This document shows, piece by piece, positions 35,347 to 47,356 of a DNA stretch of 64,000 nt. Source of the stretch: Microthyrium microscopicum (Eukaryota > Ascomycota > Dothideomycetes > Microthyriales > Microthyriaceae); NCBI GenBank assembly GCA_010405405.1, contig MU004240.1:202217-266216 (forward strand). The letters are read 5' to 3'. Positions within the stretch are counted from its first letter, which is position 1. Each line of letters opens with the position of its first letter. A program made the position numbers and the translations under genes. The notes under the pieces were generated by a model. The model was not told where the DNA came from and searched no databases. It saw only the letters and a program-made list of their open reading frames with translations.

Positions 35347-36851
35347 GGTGATGAATCGAGAACGATGGGATATTTGAAGGGTAATTGATCGGCGGTGGGT
35401 GAAGGTGGTGAGACGTGGCTTGGTCACTGGCAATGTTCGAATGTAGATGAATCTAAGAGGAAGCATCAACAGGCAATGTCGAGGTCAGAATGTGTAAGTG
35501 TAGATGCAAAAATATGGTGGAGCAGTTTTGAGCTTTTCGACAGAACCCCACACCTTCAACACCGCGCCAGGATACCCCAGCATGTATGATTCATAGCTCC
35601 CGCTTGCCGAAATCTACAACATACATATGTACACAGCTTGGAAGATACCTAGGTAGACAACATGAGGAAAAAATAATGATGATCGATTTCATTATTGCTG
35701 GATACAATGATCTCAATCTAAGCATGTGGCATGCTGCCTTACTGCAGAGCAGTGCATAGTGGATGTTGATATGGCTACTAGCTGATTCGAATAATGCAAG
35801 CTCGCAATAGTACACCATATTCTACGCAGATAACGCAGGCTCATATCATAAGCATGTACAGTGGTGCAGAAATCAATCCAACAGCCAAAGGCAGATGATA
35901 GCTCACGTAAGAGCGGTGCCGGCGACCAGGAGATAATCCAGTGGAGGAGATAGAGTCCATATGCTATATTACATTCTTTCTCTCCCTTCTTTATCATCTT
36001 TGATTCTGATCTTGCAAATTGATATCATTTCCACTATCGCCAGACACACCCACTGTAGTTGGAGCTGAGGAGCACGCGACAGTGGTGTCAAGACTGCAAT
36101 CAGGGTTCAGCATTTTATGTGCCTACTGTACTCTTGCCAGGGTTTGCTGATCGACTGTCGGTACTGCTGCAATCTTCTTGTCTCTCCCCAGTCAGTCATC
36201 GGCATTAAATCTCTGAAGCTTCATTTCATCTCCCCGCACCCTCAACAATAAACCTGGAATCTGATTAGACGATTCAGCTCCAGTAATATTATCCAATTTC
36301 AACAGTGGATAGGCAACAGTAGTCAATCTGAACGAAAGAGGTTGAAATAGTCATCGAGTGACGACGGCAGGGGCTGCAGACTCTTGAGCACCGAGAGCAG
36401 GAACAAGCAAGGCGAACACGTAGCAACATTTTCAACCAAAGAACCTTCAACCCACCAAGTTCCAACCAACCACACTTTCCAATCTTCATCTGGACCTGCA
36501 CCGTGTCAAACAGCAAAGTCATCATCAACCAGCCAACCGTTTCCTTCTAAGTTCTCCTACGAAAACTCTTGACTTGAGGTCCGTTCACTGCCAGCCGCCT
36601 CAAACTTCAAAGCCTATGCTTCCCTTAGCCTGCTCAAACCGCCAAAATCTCAACGACGCGCGACCTGGCCGTTTTCCATTCCACCTCCCTCCACATCCAC
36701 TACCTGCATCTCCATCTTCACCCGCGCACGGAGCGCGTCCTTTCGCGCCGCTTATCGATCTTATCCCTCCTACGAATTCTATATTCATCCTGCCTTTATA
36801 ACACATCCTCTCAACACGTTTCGCGCCCCAGGCGCACCACCCTAGACACTC
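35347..36851. other. Upstream region shared by MYG1 and ICE2
   Basis: A 1.5-kb gap between divergent genes. The 300 bases before ICE2 are pyrimidine-rich and contain an upstream open frame with its own ATG (36616-36801, about 61 codons, Pro-rich). If that part is transcribed it could act as a regulatory uORF. No other feature is recognised. Confidence 0.4.
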
Positions 36852-38275
36852 ATGTGGTGGTTCTTTCGGGCCATCTCCTTCCTGGTCTCCCATTTCCTCA
36901 TCGTCCTGACCATCCCGCTCGCATTTGATGTCGGTGGCCGTGAATGCGGCTTGGCCTTTTCCCTGTCGCTCGCCGTCTTCTACTTTCTGCAATCGCTACT
37001 ACAACTCGCAACACCCGCCACTTCAACCGTTCGCAAACTCGTGAGCTCTTTCGTGAGTGCGATATCATGGTTTATTGTACTGGTTCTGTTGATCTGGAGC
37101 CTTAACAAGTTTGCCGTTGATGCTCCTGCCACTAGCTGGGTTGAACGGACATTTGGGGGAAAACGTGCTGCCGATGCTTCGATAAGAGAATGGATTTTTG
37201 GTCGCGGTGGTTTGTTGGAAACTTCTACAGTTGGTGGCTGGGATAAACTGCTGCGATGGTCGATACCAGTCTTTCAAATCGCAGAAGGCTTCTGTAGCTT
37301 GCTAGTCATTCAAGCTCTGGGCCAAGTTTCCAGATGGCTAGTCAATCAAGAGCATGGTGATAGCTGGATGGTATGTTGCGCCGAATCGATAGCGTGTGCT
37401 TTACTAATTTCTGTCAGATTGGTCTTCTTAGTATTTCTGCCAGCATCATCTCCACCACGCTCTACTTTCTCTGGAAAATCACAACATTCCCCGAAATCAG
37501 CAACGTCGATGCGATTTTGATAGGCGCCGCAATTACCTGTGCAATTTTCCTGGCCAGCTGGGGAATTGTCAGCGGGCGAGGCAATCCTGTTGAGAGCTCT
37601 CTCTTGGTATGTGATCTTCCACCATGTCATTTGGCATTCTCTCTAACCATCTCTTAGTTTGCCTACATCACATTATGCGTCTATCAAATCTTTACAGATT
37701 ACCAATCCTCCCCGGATAGTTCAGTCCTGGAGCAAGCAGTATCACAGCCCGCGCTACCACCACTTCCACCGATAATAATGGCATCATACAGCACTCTCAT
37801 GCATGCTCTTTCAACATTACCAATGGTCATTCACAACTCGTTTAGTTTTGTAAGAGCCGCTTTTATGACCATCACACCTAGCGTATTCGTCTCCCTCTTT
37901 TATAGAACGTTTGTTCTTATTGCAGCAGCCCGGATAATACCAGCCATCCGGGAATCTGGCGCACGAACCCTGAGCGAATCTCCATCATTGGACGATAGTG
38001 ATGAGACTGGCCGATTGATAGCAATTCTTGGCGTCTTCCGAACCAGCATTCTCGTTGCAGTCTACACCAGCTTACTGATGCAACATTTTGCTGCAATAAG
38101 TGGCAATGGCCATAGCGGTGAAATAGATTGGTGGACAACACAAGGTGGAAGTCCTGGTGGAAACTTATGGCGATGGATAAATCTAGCTTTCACCATGGCT
38201 GTCTATGCAGTGGAATTGTATCTTGGACGAACCGATATGGAGACTGGAATCACGACCCACTGGAAAACCGACTGA
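36852..38275 (+). CDS. ICE2: Ice2-family ER membrane protein
   Basis: Three exons, 36852-37370, 37418-37606 and 37658-38275, give 441 residues; introns are 47 and 51 nt, both GT-AG. The protein is very hydrophobic with about eight membrane spans: WWFFRAISFLVSHFLIVLTI, LAFSLSLAVFYFLQSLLQLA, AISWFIVLVLLIWSL, IGLLSISASIISTTLYFL, AILIGAAITCAIFLASWGIV, FAYITLCVYQIFTDYQ and, later, LIAILGVFRTSILVAVYTSLL. The FAYITLCVYQIFTDYQ block is the strongest family mark. Ice2 is needed for inheritance of cortical ER and for lipid-droplet/ER phospholipid balance in yeast. A loop rich in Pro and Ser follows it, and the protein ends with a short polar tail. Confidence 0.9.
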
Positions 38276-38988
38276 TGCCCGCGATGATTGGAATTGAGCT
38301 TTAAAGCACCAAAACATAAAGCTGTCGAGGATGAATAGTCACGTTTTGACTTGTGGCCCATACAGTATGCTATTGCTTACGTTGGAGCTTCGTTACATAA
38401 GGAATTATTTTCGGACAGCTGTCAATCGAAATCATTCAGAAAAGCAGTGCAATTCAGAACCATCCAGTCGCTACTTAGTTTCAACGGCTTCTTGCACCAT
38501 TCCGAATCATTGTCCGAACAAGACATATTCAGTTCCGTGCGGCCCAGAAGACTGGCTGACACGCAGACAGTCAGTCGATCATATAGCGGTTAAGCACCAA
38601 TCATCGCCACATCGCTATAATTCTGCTTCATCCACCAGATTTACACGTTTCGCAATCAAATGAACGACCAAGCCCCAAGGAAGAGATCCAGAAGGAGGCT
38701 ATAAGATACCCAACTTGCGCTGCAAAAAGGCGGCGAGTCGTCACATGTAGGATATGAGAGATAATCCCGAGAACGGATTTGCAGAACATGTTGCCAGTAA
38801 AATATGTCTCTCTCCACCACCGCAGCAGATTAGTTTATAGCTATACGCCGCCTATCACACGAACCAAATAATTGATAATTCCACCCATATACTCCTCTCT
38901 TCATTTGAATATGCCCTTTTATTTGACACTTCATACTTATCTACTCTACTCTATCCCCTCGTCCCATCCCATTTTTCTATCAGATCCA
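38276..38988. other. 3' flanks of ICE2 and the P450 gene (convergent)
   Basis: A 713-bp region with a 110-codon frame (38331-38663, +) of no recognisable similarity and with many polar residues. The rest is pyrimidine-rich. I regard it as untranslated sequence. Confidence 0.4.
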
Positions 38989-40518
38989 TCATCCCATCTC
39001 ACAAAGAACATCCCTTCCCGACCATCGCATTTTCACTCCAACATCCCTCTTCGGCTCGCAAACATGAACTGGTAACCGCCCATCATCCTTCTCCGGCACC
39101 ACCACCCCCTGAACCTCCCATCCCAGGACCATCGCTGCCGTCCACACCAACACTTCGGCTGCAGCCAAATGCCGCCCTGGACAAAGCGTACTTCCACCAC
39201 CAAACGCCCTGAACGCAGCACCCGGATACTTGACATCGCCAAGAAACCGCTCCGGTCGAAACGACGCAGCATCCTCCCCCCATATCTTCGGATCCGCATG
39301 CATAGCCGCCCCAGAAATCTGCACTATCGACCCCTCAAACAAATCATACGTCCGCGAGTCTGTCCTCGTCTTATGCAGTAACGTAGTATGCGTAGTAGCC
39401 AACCGCGTAGTAGAAACATCCGACGCGAGCCGCAGAGTCTCGCGCATCGTAGCAACCAACAGTAAGCACTGAGATTTCAATATACGCAGGTTTAGCGTGA
39501 TAGGTCCATTTTCAGGAATCTCATGCGCGGTAGTGATCTCCTGATGAATAGCGGCGTGTAGCTTTGGATCTGCGAAAATACGTGTTACGGTCCAGAAGGA
39601 TGATATTGCTGTGTTTACGATTGCTGCGAAGAGAAATGACATTTCTGAACGGGCCATGCCGTCGATACTGAATCCGTTGTGGTGGAGGACGGCCATGCGG
39701 TGCTGGATCATGGTTGCTGCTGCGCTTTGGTGGTTGGCGCATAAATAGGTGCGGAATGCGGCGGCTAGACGTTCACGTCCGCGGTATGGTTTGCGGGCTG
39801 TGATGGAGGGGAAGATGCCGATTAGTAGGGATGCGATGCCGGCGTCGAAATCCCAGAAGGCGGACTCGAGGGATGGGTCGACGGCGAAGGGGTTGTTGGG
39901 GCCGTAGAGGAAGTGCGCGCTGGCGGTGGCATAGATGTGCTTGGTGAAGGTTAATAGGTCGACATTGCGTGTTGAGCCCTCGAGACTGGCACCAAAGGCG
40001 TTGAGACGGCTTGTCAGTTCGGTAAGTGCGCTGGAAGTCAGGTCATTGAGAACAGGACCGATTCCTAAGCCGGAAGCGACACAATCGTGCATCTCAGGAA
40101 CGGGGCCCCAGTTGCCGTCGGTGCGTGCCACATTACGGCGCATGAGGGCGACTGTCTCTGCGTCCATGCCGAGGACACGCTGGGTCAGGTCCGGGACCAA
40201 AGGGTCGAAAAGGAGCGTACGTTTGCGCTGAACTTCAGCTGCGAGAGTGGGTGAAGTGACGATGTATATGCGAGAGGTCACAGCGGGCAGAGTGATGACA
40301 GGCATGTTTGCAAAGCGTCTTCCCAAGATTCGTAGGTAGCGGCCGCCTTGGATGAACAAGTTGAGAGGATGGCCAATGTATGGGATCAGTGAAGGGATGA
40401 CGGACGGCTCTGTGTCTTTCCATTTTCGTGGTTGTATGACCTGATAGAGAATTATCAGGATCACAGGCAAGGCCAGAGGATAGATGAGGCTGAGCACAAG
40501 GCTGGAGTTCGTGTCCAT
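38989..40518 (-). CDS. Cytochrome P450, CYP7/CYP8-like
   Basis: A 509-residue intronless frame from the ATG at 40518; the open frame extends 28 codons upstream without an ATG. A membrane anchor opens the protein (SLIYPLALPVILIILYQVI), followed by the proline-rich VIPSLIPYIGHPL. The K-helix ExxR is in MRETLRLA. The heme loop is FRAFGGGSTLCPGRHLAAAE, with Cys as the fifth iron ligand. The I-helix reads FLFAAIVNTAISSFW: the usual acid-Thr pair is replaced by Asn-Thr, as in the CYP7/CYP8 clan (sterol 7-alpha-hydroxylases and prostacyclin synthase). The reaction cannot be read from the sequence. No biosynthetic core enzyme is nearby. Confidence 0.88.
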   Translation of the reverse strand: MDTNSSLVLSLIYPLALPVILIILYQVIQPRKWKDTEPSVIPSLIPYIGHPLNLFIQGGRYLRILGRRFANMPVITLPAVTSRIYIVTSPTLAAEVQRKRTLLFDPLVPDLTQRVLGMDAETVALMRRNVARTDGNWGPVPEMHDCVASGLGIGPVLNDLTSSALTELTSRLNAFGASLEGSTRNVDLLTFTKHIYATASAHFLYGPNNPFAVDPSLESAFWDFDAGIASLLIGIFPSITARKPYRGRERLAAAFRTYLCANHQSAAATMIQHRMAVLHHNGFSIDGMARSEMSFLFAAIVNTAISSFWTVTRIFADPKLHAAIHQEITTAHEIPENGPITLNLRILKSQCLLLVATMRETLRLASDVSTTRLATTHTTLLHKTRTDSRTYDLFEGSIVQISGAAMHADPKIWGEDAASFRPERFLGDVKYPGAAFRAFGGGSTLCPGRHLAAAEVLVWTAAMVLGWEVQGVVVPEKDDGRLPVHVCEPKRDVGVKMRWSGRDVLCEMG

Positions 40519-42789
40519 TGTGCAGGATTTTGCGAGAGTAGGTATACGTTGAACTTGGTTAGATGCTGCTGAGAAGGACTGGTGATTAGCGATATAGTTC
40601 AACTATTGTTTCCAGATCCCAATGAGAAGAGTTCGAGTTCTGCATGAAATGTCCTGTTCTTGATATTCTGTAAATGAGGTTTAAAATGTCATGCCATCTC
40701 TAAGCTATATTGATAATAACCGGAGCAGGTAACAAGGCTTAATCCTTTGGTTCTATGTGACCCTTTGATAGAATTGACAAAGTTCCAGATCAAGTCTCGA
40801 GACAGATATGAGGGATTTTGTGTTTCTTTGTGAAGTTGCGTATGAAGAGGAGAGAGGTCGTTCAGCTGCTTGATTTGTGCAGAGTAATTTTAGAGCTGAC
40901 CAATCTGGTTCCACATGCAACTAAACGGCGACTTGATATTTTATCTATAGTGGCCAATTGAAATTCGAGAGATCGGAGATGTTCAGTCTAGAGATGCTAC
41001 CGAGCATTCTTGAATTTTGCTAGGAGGGAATTTTATTATTAAAAACTGCTACGACGGTTCCACGCCAATGCATCACGAGATATCATTGGAATCAATCAGT
41101 TGTCGAGCTTGAGAAGATATCCGATATGTCATAACCAGCAATGAGTATAATCTACTCGTCCTATTTTCATATCGATCAAGAGTGAATTGCTTATTTCATG
41201 GCTGGGAGCATAGATCCTGTACATGTACAGAAACTCGGTAATGTTACAGTAACAATTTCAGCGAATAGTACAAATGGGAATCTTGCATCTTCCTGAGCAC
41301 CCATACGTACTAAGACCAGGTGGGAGTTAGCGCGGTGCCTATCGTTACAGAACAGCCCGCCATGATAATCCCGAGTGGCAGGCGGTCCCTAGTCCACGCC
41401 TGTTCGTTTCTCTGAATGATGTTATTTCAGCTCTTCTGCCCAGTTTAAAATCTACTTGTAGATCTGGCCAGCCGAGTTTTTGCTTGTTGTGGGAACTATG
41501 AAGAGTCCTTTTGGTTGATAGCCTGGTTGGGATTGAATTTGTATCAGAATACCCCAGTGACCGAGTTCAATTCCGGACAGACGCTAATTTCATTTTTGTT
41601 CTTTTTTTGCCTTTGGGTTTCTGGAAGATAGCTCAGGCTTCCTTTCGTTTTCCTTAGTTTTTATATTGAGGATATTGTCGAGTGTGAAGTAGAAACTGGT
41701 GACTTTTTTTCGACAGTGAGAGGTGTTGTGGATCTTAGCAGTGAAACTGGCAGCCAACTGATTTCGCCATAAAGGACTTGACTCCTGTTCAGAGGTTAAT
41801 ATGACATGTAAAATATCTGGTAATTCAATACTCAGCGGTCTTGACATCCAGAATACGAACGCTTTGGGAAGCAGTGTGTGGTGAAGAGGACTACTAGGTG
41901 ATGACTGTCAGGCTATAAACACCGTGTTTTGCCTGCTTGAATCTGTTTCACATCCTACCCAGACTCGGAAATGCATATATCGATGCAGTACAGTACGTTA
42001 CAGCAGATGCTCATAATAGAAAAAGACGTGATAAAAAAACATAATACGATACTACTAGCCATAGACGAAATACAATGGAGAGAAGAGCGCTGCCAAAGGA
42101 TGGGACATTGGCTCTATATAGACAAAAGACGCAAAACTTCCTGTTGACAGGTTCCAGGATAAGCGCAATACACAAAAGAAGATAATAAGATTGCTGAATA
42201 TTTTGATGCCACGAACGCAATGGTAGGCTTTGAGGACGCGTCAGTCGCAGATCGTGGTGAGCGCCGCACTTGCAGATTCCAGATTAGGAATCTATTGTAG
42301 TAGTAAAACAAGGGTCCTTGGGGAAACACAGCGATTCTAACAATTCATGAGCTGGTGCAGAACAGTCTCTCAAGTCGAAGTGCAGGTGATAGATGCAAAG
42401 ATGAGTTGTAGTTGGACCATCAGGGTGAAGGGACAAGACACACTAGTGGTTACGGTTACTAAGAAAAAGGCTTGGCATCGGTGGGTTCTCTAGCCTCACA
42501 ATTGTTCTACCCCATCATCCTGCTTCAAGTCTTCAAAGCACTCCTCAGTCGCTCGACAACTAGTGAGGCTTTCCCGTCTCATGCCGCTATAGTTGGGTCA
42601 GCCAGCAACCCAAAATCACAGTTTTTCTGTCGTCAACTTCCGATTTCTATCTGACAAGACCGCTGCGATAATCATCAATGTCGACCGCAAGCATCCCGAT
42701 GGCGCGCTCGTCTCTTGACACCACTTGAACAATCTTTTGTTATTCCGAATATCCCTCTATAATCATTTGGACTGTCCGTTGTTGCAAGC
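40519..42789. other. 2.3-kb gene-free region between the P450 and the R3H gene
   Basis: Only short frames, mostly lacking similarity, are found here. Several segments are AT-rich (40900-41200 and 42000-42200). A T-arm-like string near 41555 was examined as a tRNA and rejected. Both divergent genes must have their promoters here. No transposon ends were recognised. Confidence 0.4.
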
Positions 42790-45432
42790 ATGGCGCCTGG
42801 ACCCACGGACACGGCACCAAAACCTTCATTTGCCAAAGTAGGAAATTCCCACGAGCTCAGCAATTCGAACCAGACTGTTGACATCAAACAGGTTGCAGCC
42901 TCATCCTACCATCCCTTGAATGAAAAAGTCCAATCTCTTCCAACTACCTCAGACAATCCGTCTACAGTTCCTGGCCGAAGTCGCCCTGTGTCACCAGATG
43001 GCAAGAGCAAACAAACCGAGCAGCCAACCTTACCCGAATCTATAAATCCAACAGTCGCATCTTCTCAGTTGGGGGAACATGATGTGCCTCGCCGGCAATC
43101 AAAAACTGTCGCGATCCCGCTTAGACGTGAGGATAGCAGTGTGAAAGCGACCGCAAACGATGATGGAAGCACTCAGGTTTCGTCAGAGGGGTCTGCAAAA
43201 CCACCGAGCTTCGACACGAAGAGCGTCGCTTCAGGTACCACTTTTGCCATGGACGAGAAAGAATCCCTCCGCCCCGATGACAGCGCCAGCATGCGTGCAG
43301 CCATTGAAGAAGAGGAGATGTTTTCTGCCCCTGGCTCAGTCGTTACAGGCTCAAGAGTTGGTTCAGATTTGGATGGTAAACCGTTCCGCGAGCAATTACA
43401 AGAGATTTCTTATGTGGGTGTTCTCCCACCTAGAGGGGTCATTCCGTCATATCAACCCCAAGCCAACTTGCTATCAAGCACCGGATCTGCATCTCAGCCT
43501 ATACCTGCTCCTCTCATTGCATCTAGTAATGGCGTGTCAGGTGAAATTCAGCCAAACATGATGCCCATTACCCCTGATGAGAAGTTGCTGGAAGCCTTGC
43601 AGTCTCAACGAGACCGCGTTTGGGTACTAAAGTTGGAACAAGACATTATTGATTTTGTTGGACAATCAAAGTACGTTGACAGCATCACGTCGCGCCCATG
43701 GGTCTAACATTTCGCAGAGAAGCCACCCTCACACTCCCTCAATGCAATGCATTTTACAGGATGCTGGCCCACAAGCTGGCCGACTACTACCAACTCGATC
43801 ATACCGTGGTTCAAGCGCCAGGCGGAGTGGCTGTAGCCCTGTCTAGAACTTCCTTCTGCAGAATGTTTGTTAACCCATCTCTCGTGTAAACCAATCTAAT
43901 TTGAAAATAGACCACCGCCACTGTCAGGTTTGCCAAGCTCAGCATCAGTTGCAGATACTCCTCCTCTGGTCGCTCCAGCACGCAAAATCATGCGCCGTCC
44001 AGATGATCCCCGATCATCCGAGAATACCACAGCCGCAAATTCAGAAGGACATAGTGCTTCCGTGTCTGACGCAGGCGATTCAAACGAACATGGTTATAAT
44101 AGTGGAAACAAAAAGTCAACACCTCTGACTAGAGAAGAGCGCGAAAAGCAGTACGCCGAAGTTCGCGAGAGAATATTTGGAAAAGATGCCGAGGGTGCTG
44201 ACGGGGTTGCGCCCGATGAAAACGAAAACTCGCGATCAAGTTCGGCTTCTGGAAAGAAGAAGACGGTCAAGAAACAGCGGAATCTATCAAACGACGATTT
44301 CGAACCTAGATCTCAGTTTCCAGGTTACTACGGACAAACTTATGGCCCAACAAACTACCAGGGCGAGCAGCAGCAGTATTACTATCCGCAGTACCCAAGC
44401 ATGCCACCTGGACAGCAATTTCCTATGAACTCACCAACGGGCCCTCCGATGGGCTATACGCAACCTTATCCAGGCATGATGGGCCCAGATCCACAGTCTT
44501 ATGGGTGGACAGCTCAGCAGCAAATTCCAGTTCAAGCTTCTGGTAACAACATGAATGCTTACCAGCAAGGACCTGCGCAAGGATATGATATAGCCAACCA
44601 TTTTCAAAATGCCATGCAATTTCAGAGTGGGTCAAATGGAGGTCCAATGGCCAACAAAGGCCCTGGTTCGCCAATGAATGGATATGCAGCACAGGCAATG
44701 CCAGGGCCGCCACAGGCTTCGATGAACCAGTGGCAGCAGCCCCAGTATGATCCAAACAATCAGTATAACAGACAGATATATGGTTCGCCGCAGTATCAAG
44801 ACAGGCAAATGCCAGGCCCTGCCACTGGACAATCTTCTTCACCATACGCCTACAATCAATACCCCAACTATCCTGGCCCAATGCATGCTCCTACTGGACC
44901 GCAGTCGCAAGGATACAACAATCGACCACAATTCAACCCGCAGATACAGGCTTTTGTGCCTCGTCCTATGAACATGTCACCAGCTCAGTTTCCTCAATAC
45001 TCCATGCCTAACAACAATGTACCAATGCCTAGACCTTTTCCATCATCTAACCCCTCATCAAATGGACAAGGAGTCTTTGTAGGGTCACCTAGACCACCGT
45101 CCGGACCTGCTGCAATGTCATCTCACCCTTACTCCAATCCAAACAGCAAGCCGTCTGCTCATTTAACTTCAAAACCTCAAGCTATCCCGGATCCAATCTC
45201 GTCATCAACTCCTGCTGAAAAGCCAGTGCTGGAAATTACGGCCAAATTTGGCACTCCGTCCCATCTTCCACCTAGACCGCCTCCACCAACCAATCCTGAG
45301 CCTCACAAATACATTGAAATCAATCGAGGAGTCGGCGGGCTCCCTACATACCCAGGCCTTCCACGCATGACAGCCAATGGCTTCGGTGGGTCACCAGGCA
45401 ACGGCTCAAGAAGCAATTCGTCACAAAACTGA
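42790..45432 (+). CDS. R3H-SUZ domain RNA-binding protein with Q/P/G-rich tail
   Basis: Three exons, 42790-43670, 43718-43864 and 43911-45432, give 849 residues. The N-terminal 290 residues are Ser/Pro-rich and disordered. The R3H domain spans the first junctions: VWVLKLEQDIIDFVGQSKEA, then LTLPQCNAFYRMLAHKLADY, YQLDHTVV and VALSRTSFCR. A SUZ motif follows (KSTPLTREEREKQYAEVRER, IFG). The remaining 400 residues are low-complexity, rich in Gln, Pro, Gly, Asn, Tyr and Met (PGYYGQTYGPTNYQGEQQQ), a prion-like composition. R3H-SUZ proteins bind single-stranded RNA or DNA and act in mRNA metabolism, often in cytoplasmic granules. Introns are 47 and 46 nt. The gene is not tied to a named yeast protein with confidence. 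Confidence 0.88.
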
Positions 45433-46246
45433 GACTGGACCTAACAAAATCAACTTTCTCGTTACAGATACTAGCCCCAAAAAGCATAGCATAAGCCAGG
45501 TGTTAATTGAACGGTCTATGTAAGGATAAAGGTAAAATCATAAGTCGGAACCGGTGTCTCTTTGTCAACACCTCAGCCTTTCTGTTTCATGCGCCACGAT
45601 TGGAATTCACCACCCCCCAGTGTCGATGCATAGACTTAATTGTCAGAGTCGGGTATTGGATTGTTTGTCTGAAGGTGTTAGGTTGATTCGGTTTTACAGG
45701 CTTGGTTCTCTAGCTAGGATGTAACCAAAATAATGCGTAAAGATACTTAATTCACTACAGATGTTCTGATCATTTGGTGGAGTTGCAGTTGGTTCCCAAT
45801 TGCTGCTCAACTGATGTTGTCGCCAAGTCTGCTGCGATAGTCGCATCAATTGACTCCCAGCATGTCTGAGATAATGCTTCCGATCTGGTATGTATCGTGG
45901 GTGAATCACTCTCTGCCGTCAGCAGATCTATTGCATTGAAGATGCCAATTGATCACGATACTTAGCATACATATCTTCACAAAGAAAGTGCCAGATCCAA
46001 AGGGATATACACATTACACTACATTTCAGTGAAACAACAGTCACAACACCATTCAACACGCGTATATCAATCCGCATGTAACCAGCCCAGCACCTTCCAT
46101 CCCCCAAAACCCCAACGGCAGCCACGCATCTAGCAAGCCTTCTCTCTACCATGAACCCATTTTACTCCATCAACATATCCTCCTTTGCCCAACCAGTCCT
46201 CTAACAGCAACAACATCCTCACCAACCATTCCTACCAACCACCACA
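45433..46246. other. Intergenic, no gene seen
   Basis: An 814-bp gap between two plus-strand genes. It contains the 3' flank of the R3H gene and the C-rich promoter or leader of the charged hypothetical gene (46080-46246). Nothing else is recognised. Confidence 0.4.
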
Positions 46247-47035
46247 ATGCCCCGAACAGATCTAACCACCTGGCCCAACTGGCCATCCTGCCCACCCCAA
46301 ACGCCCTATCCCTCCATCGCCTGGCTAAACCACATCTACCACAACGCCCCAGCCCCAGGCCCTCTCCATCCACCGCGCATACAGCCAACCCTTACAAACC
46401 GTCCGTCTCCACCGCTCATAGTATGGAACCTTCCGTTCGATACGTTGCCAGCACCACACGGCAGATCAATGTTCATGCGCCACATTGAGCGCGTTTACTT
46501 CACTGGTCGTGAACAGTTCGTTGGAGAGGAGAAGGTGGACGTGAAGCAGGGAAACAAGGTAGATGTGGTGCGTGCAAGATATACCACGGCGAAGTTTCAT
46601 GAGTGGTTGCAGTGGGGTTTGGAGAGGCGAAGGAGTAAACATGGTGATCAGAGTCCGACGAGGAAGGCGAGGAGGGATTTGTCGTTGTTTAGATGGGCAC
46701 CGGCGTATGATATTATGGAATGCCGCACAGAGGCTGAAGCGCGACGGGCGGCGCATGAGAAGAGTTTGACGTGGAGGGCGAGATTGTTGAGAGAGAGGAA
46801 GAGTGTGGAGGCCAAGGACCGGAAGGAAAAGGAGATGAAGGAGCGGAAGAAGGAGGAGAGTAAGGAGCGAAAGCGTGAATACATGCGGACGAAACGTGCT
46901 GCTGTGAAGGAAAAGAAGGAGAGGAAGCGGTTCAAGGCGCGAGAACGATATGTGGCGGCCAAGGCTAGGAGAGAGGCGGCCACAGCATTCGAAGCACAGA
47001 ATAGAGGGACGAAAGGGTCGCTGTTGGATGATTAA
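46247..47035 (+). CDS. Hypothetical protein with a highly charged C-terminal helix
   Basis: A single 262-residue frame, ATG at 46247. The N-terminal half is Pro/Trp-rich (TTWPNWPSCPPQTPYPSIAW), then a segment FDTLPAPHGRSMFMRHIERV. From about residue 165 onward the protein is almost wholly Lys, Arg, Glu and Ala (EKEMKERKKEESKERKREYM), a long single helix or coiled coil with strong positive charge. I do not recognise the family. The composition suggests nucleic-acid or ribosome association, but this is a guess. Codon use in the N-terminal part is C-rich and in the C-terminal part A/G-rich, simply following the amino-acid content. Confidence 0.6.
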   Translation: MPRTDLTTWPNWPSCPPQTPYPSIAWLNHIYHNAPAPGPLHPPRIQPTLTNRPSPPLIVWNLPFDTLPAPHGRSMFMRHIERVYFTGREQFVGEEKVDVKQGNKVDVVRARYTTAKFHEWLQWGLERRRSKHGDQSPTRKARRDLSLFRWAPAYDIMECRTEAEARRAAHEKSLTWRARLLRERKSVEAKDRKEKEMKERKKEESKERKREYMRTKRAAVKEKKERKRFKARERYVAAKARREAATAFEAQNRGTKGSLLDD

Positions 47036-47356
47036 AGTTTACATTTGATGAGCTATGGGAGTGTGTTTGGATAAAAGCCATCGTTAAATATTGCTCTTTG
47101 CTGAGATCGAGTCAGCTTTTCTGCTGTCGGATATTTCTTCCATATTCCAACCCAAAAGTGTTGCATAAATCCATGCAAGATATTAGCCAACGCCATATTT
47201 TGACCTGACCTGATTCCCGGAAAACCCAGTTCGCTTGCTTCGTAGTCGTAAGGAGCGAGAAATGTGTGAATATTTACACAGAATGAATGTGCCAAATGCT
47301 GCATGCTAAAATGAACGCCAAAAGAATTAGTGATTATGTGGTATCATGAAAGTGTT

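Noticed and set aside
38331-38663. 110-codon frame after ICE2
   Set aside because: Ordinary composition and no motif; most likely 3' untranslated sequence.
38989-40518. P450 as part of a secondary-metabolite cluster
   Set aside because: Neighbours within 5 kb are ICE2 and an R3H protein; no synthase, transporter or regulator is present.
41500-41590. tRNA-like string (GAGTTCAATTCC with an upstream TAGCCTGG)
   Set aside because: The T-stem does not pair and no acceptor stem can be formed.
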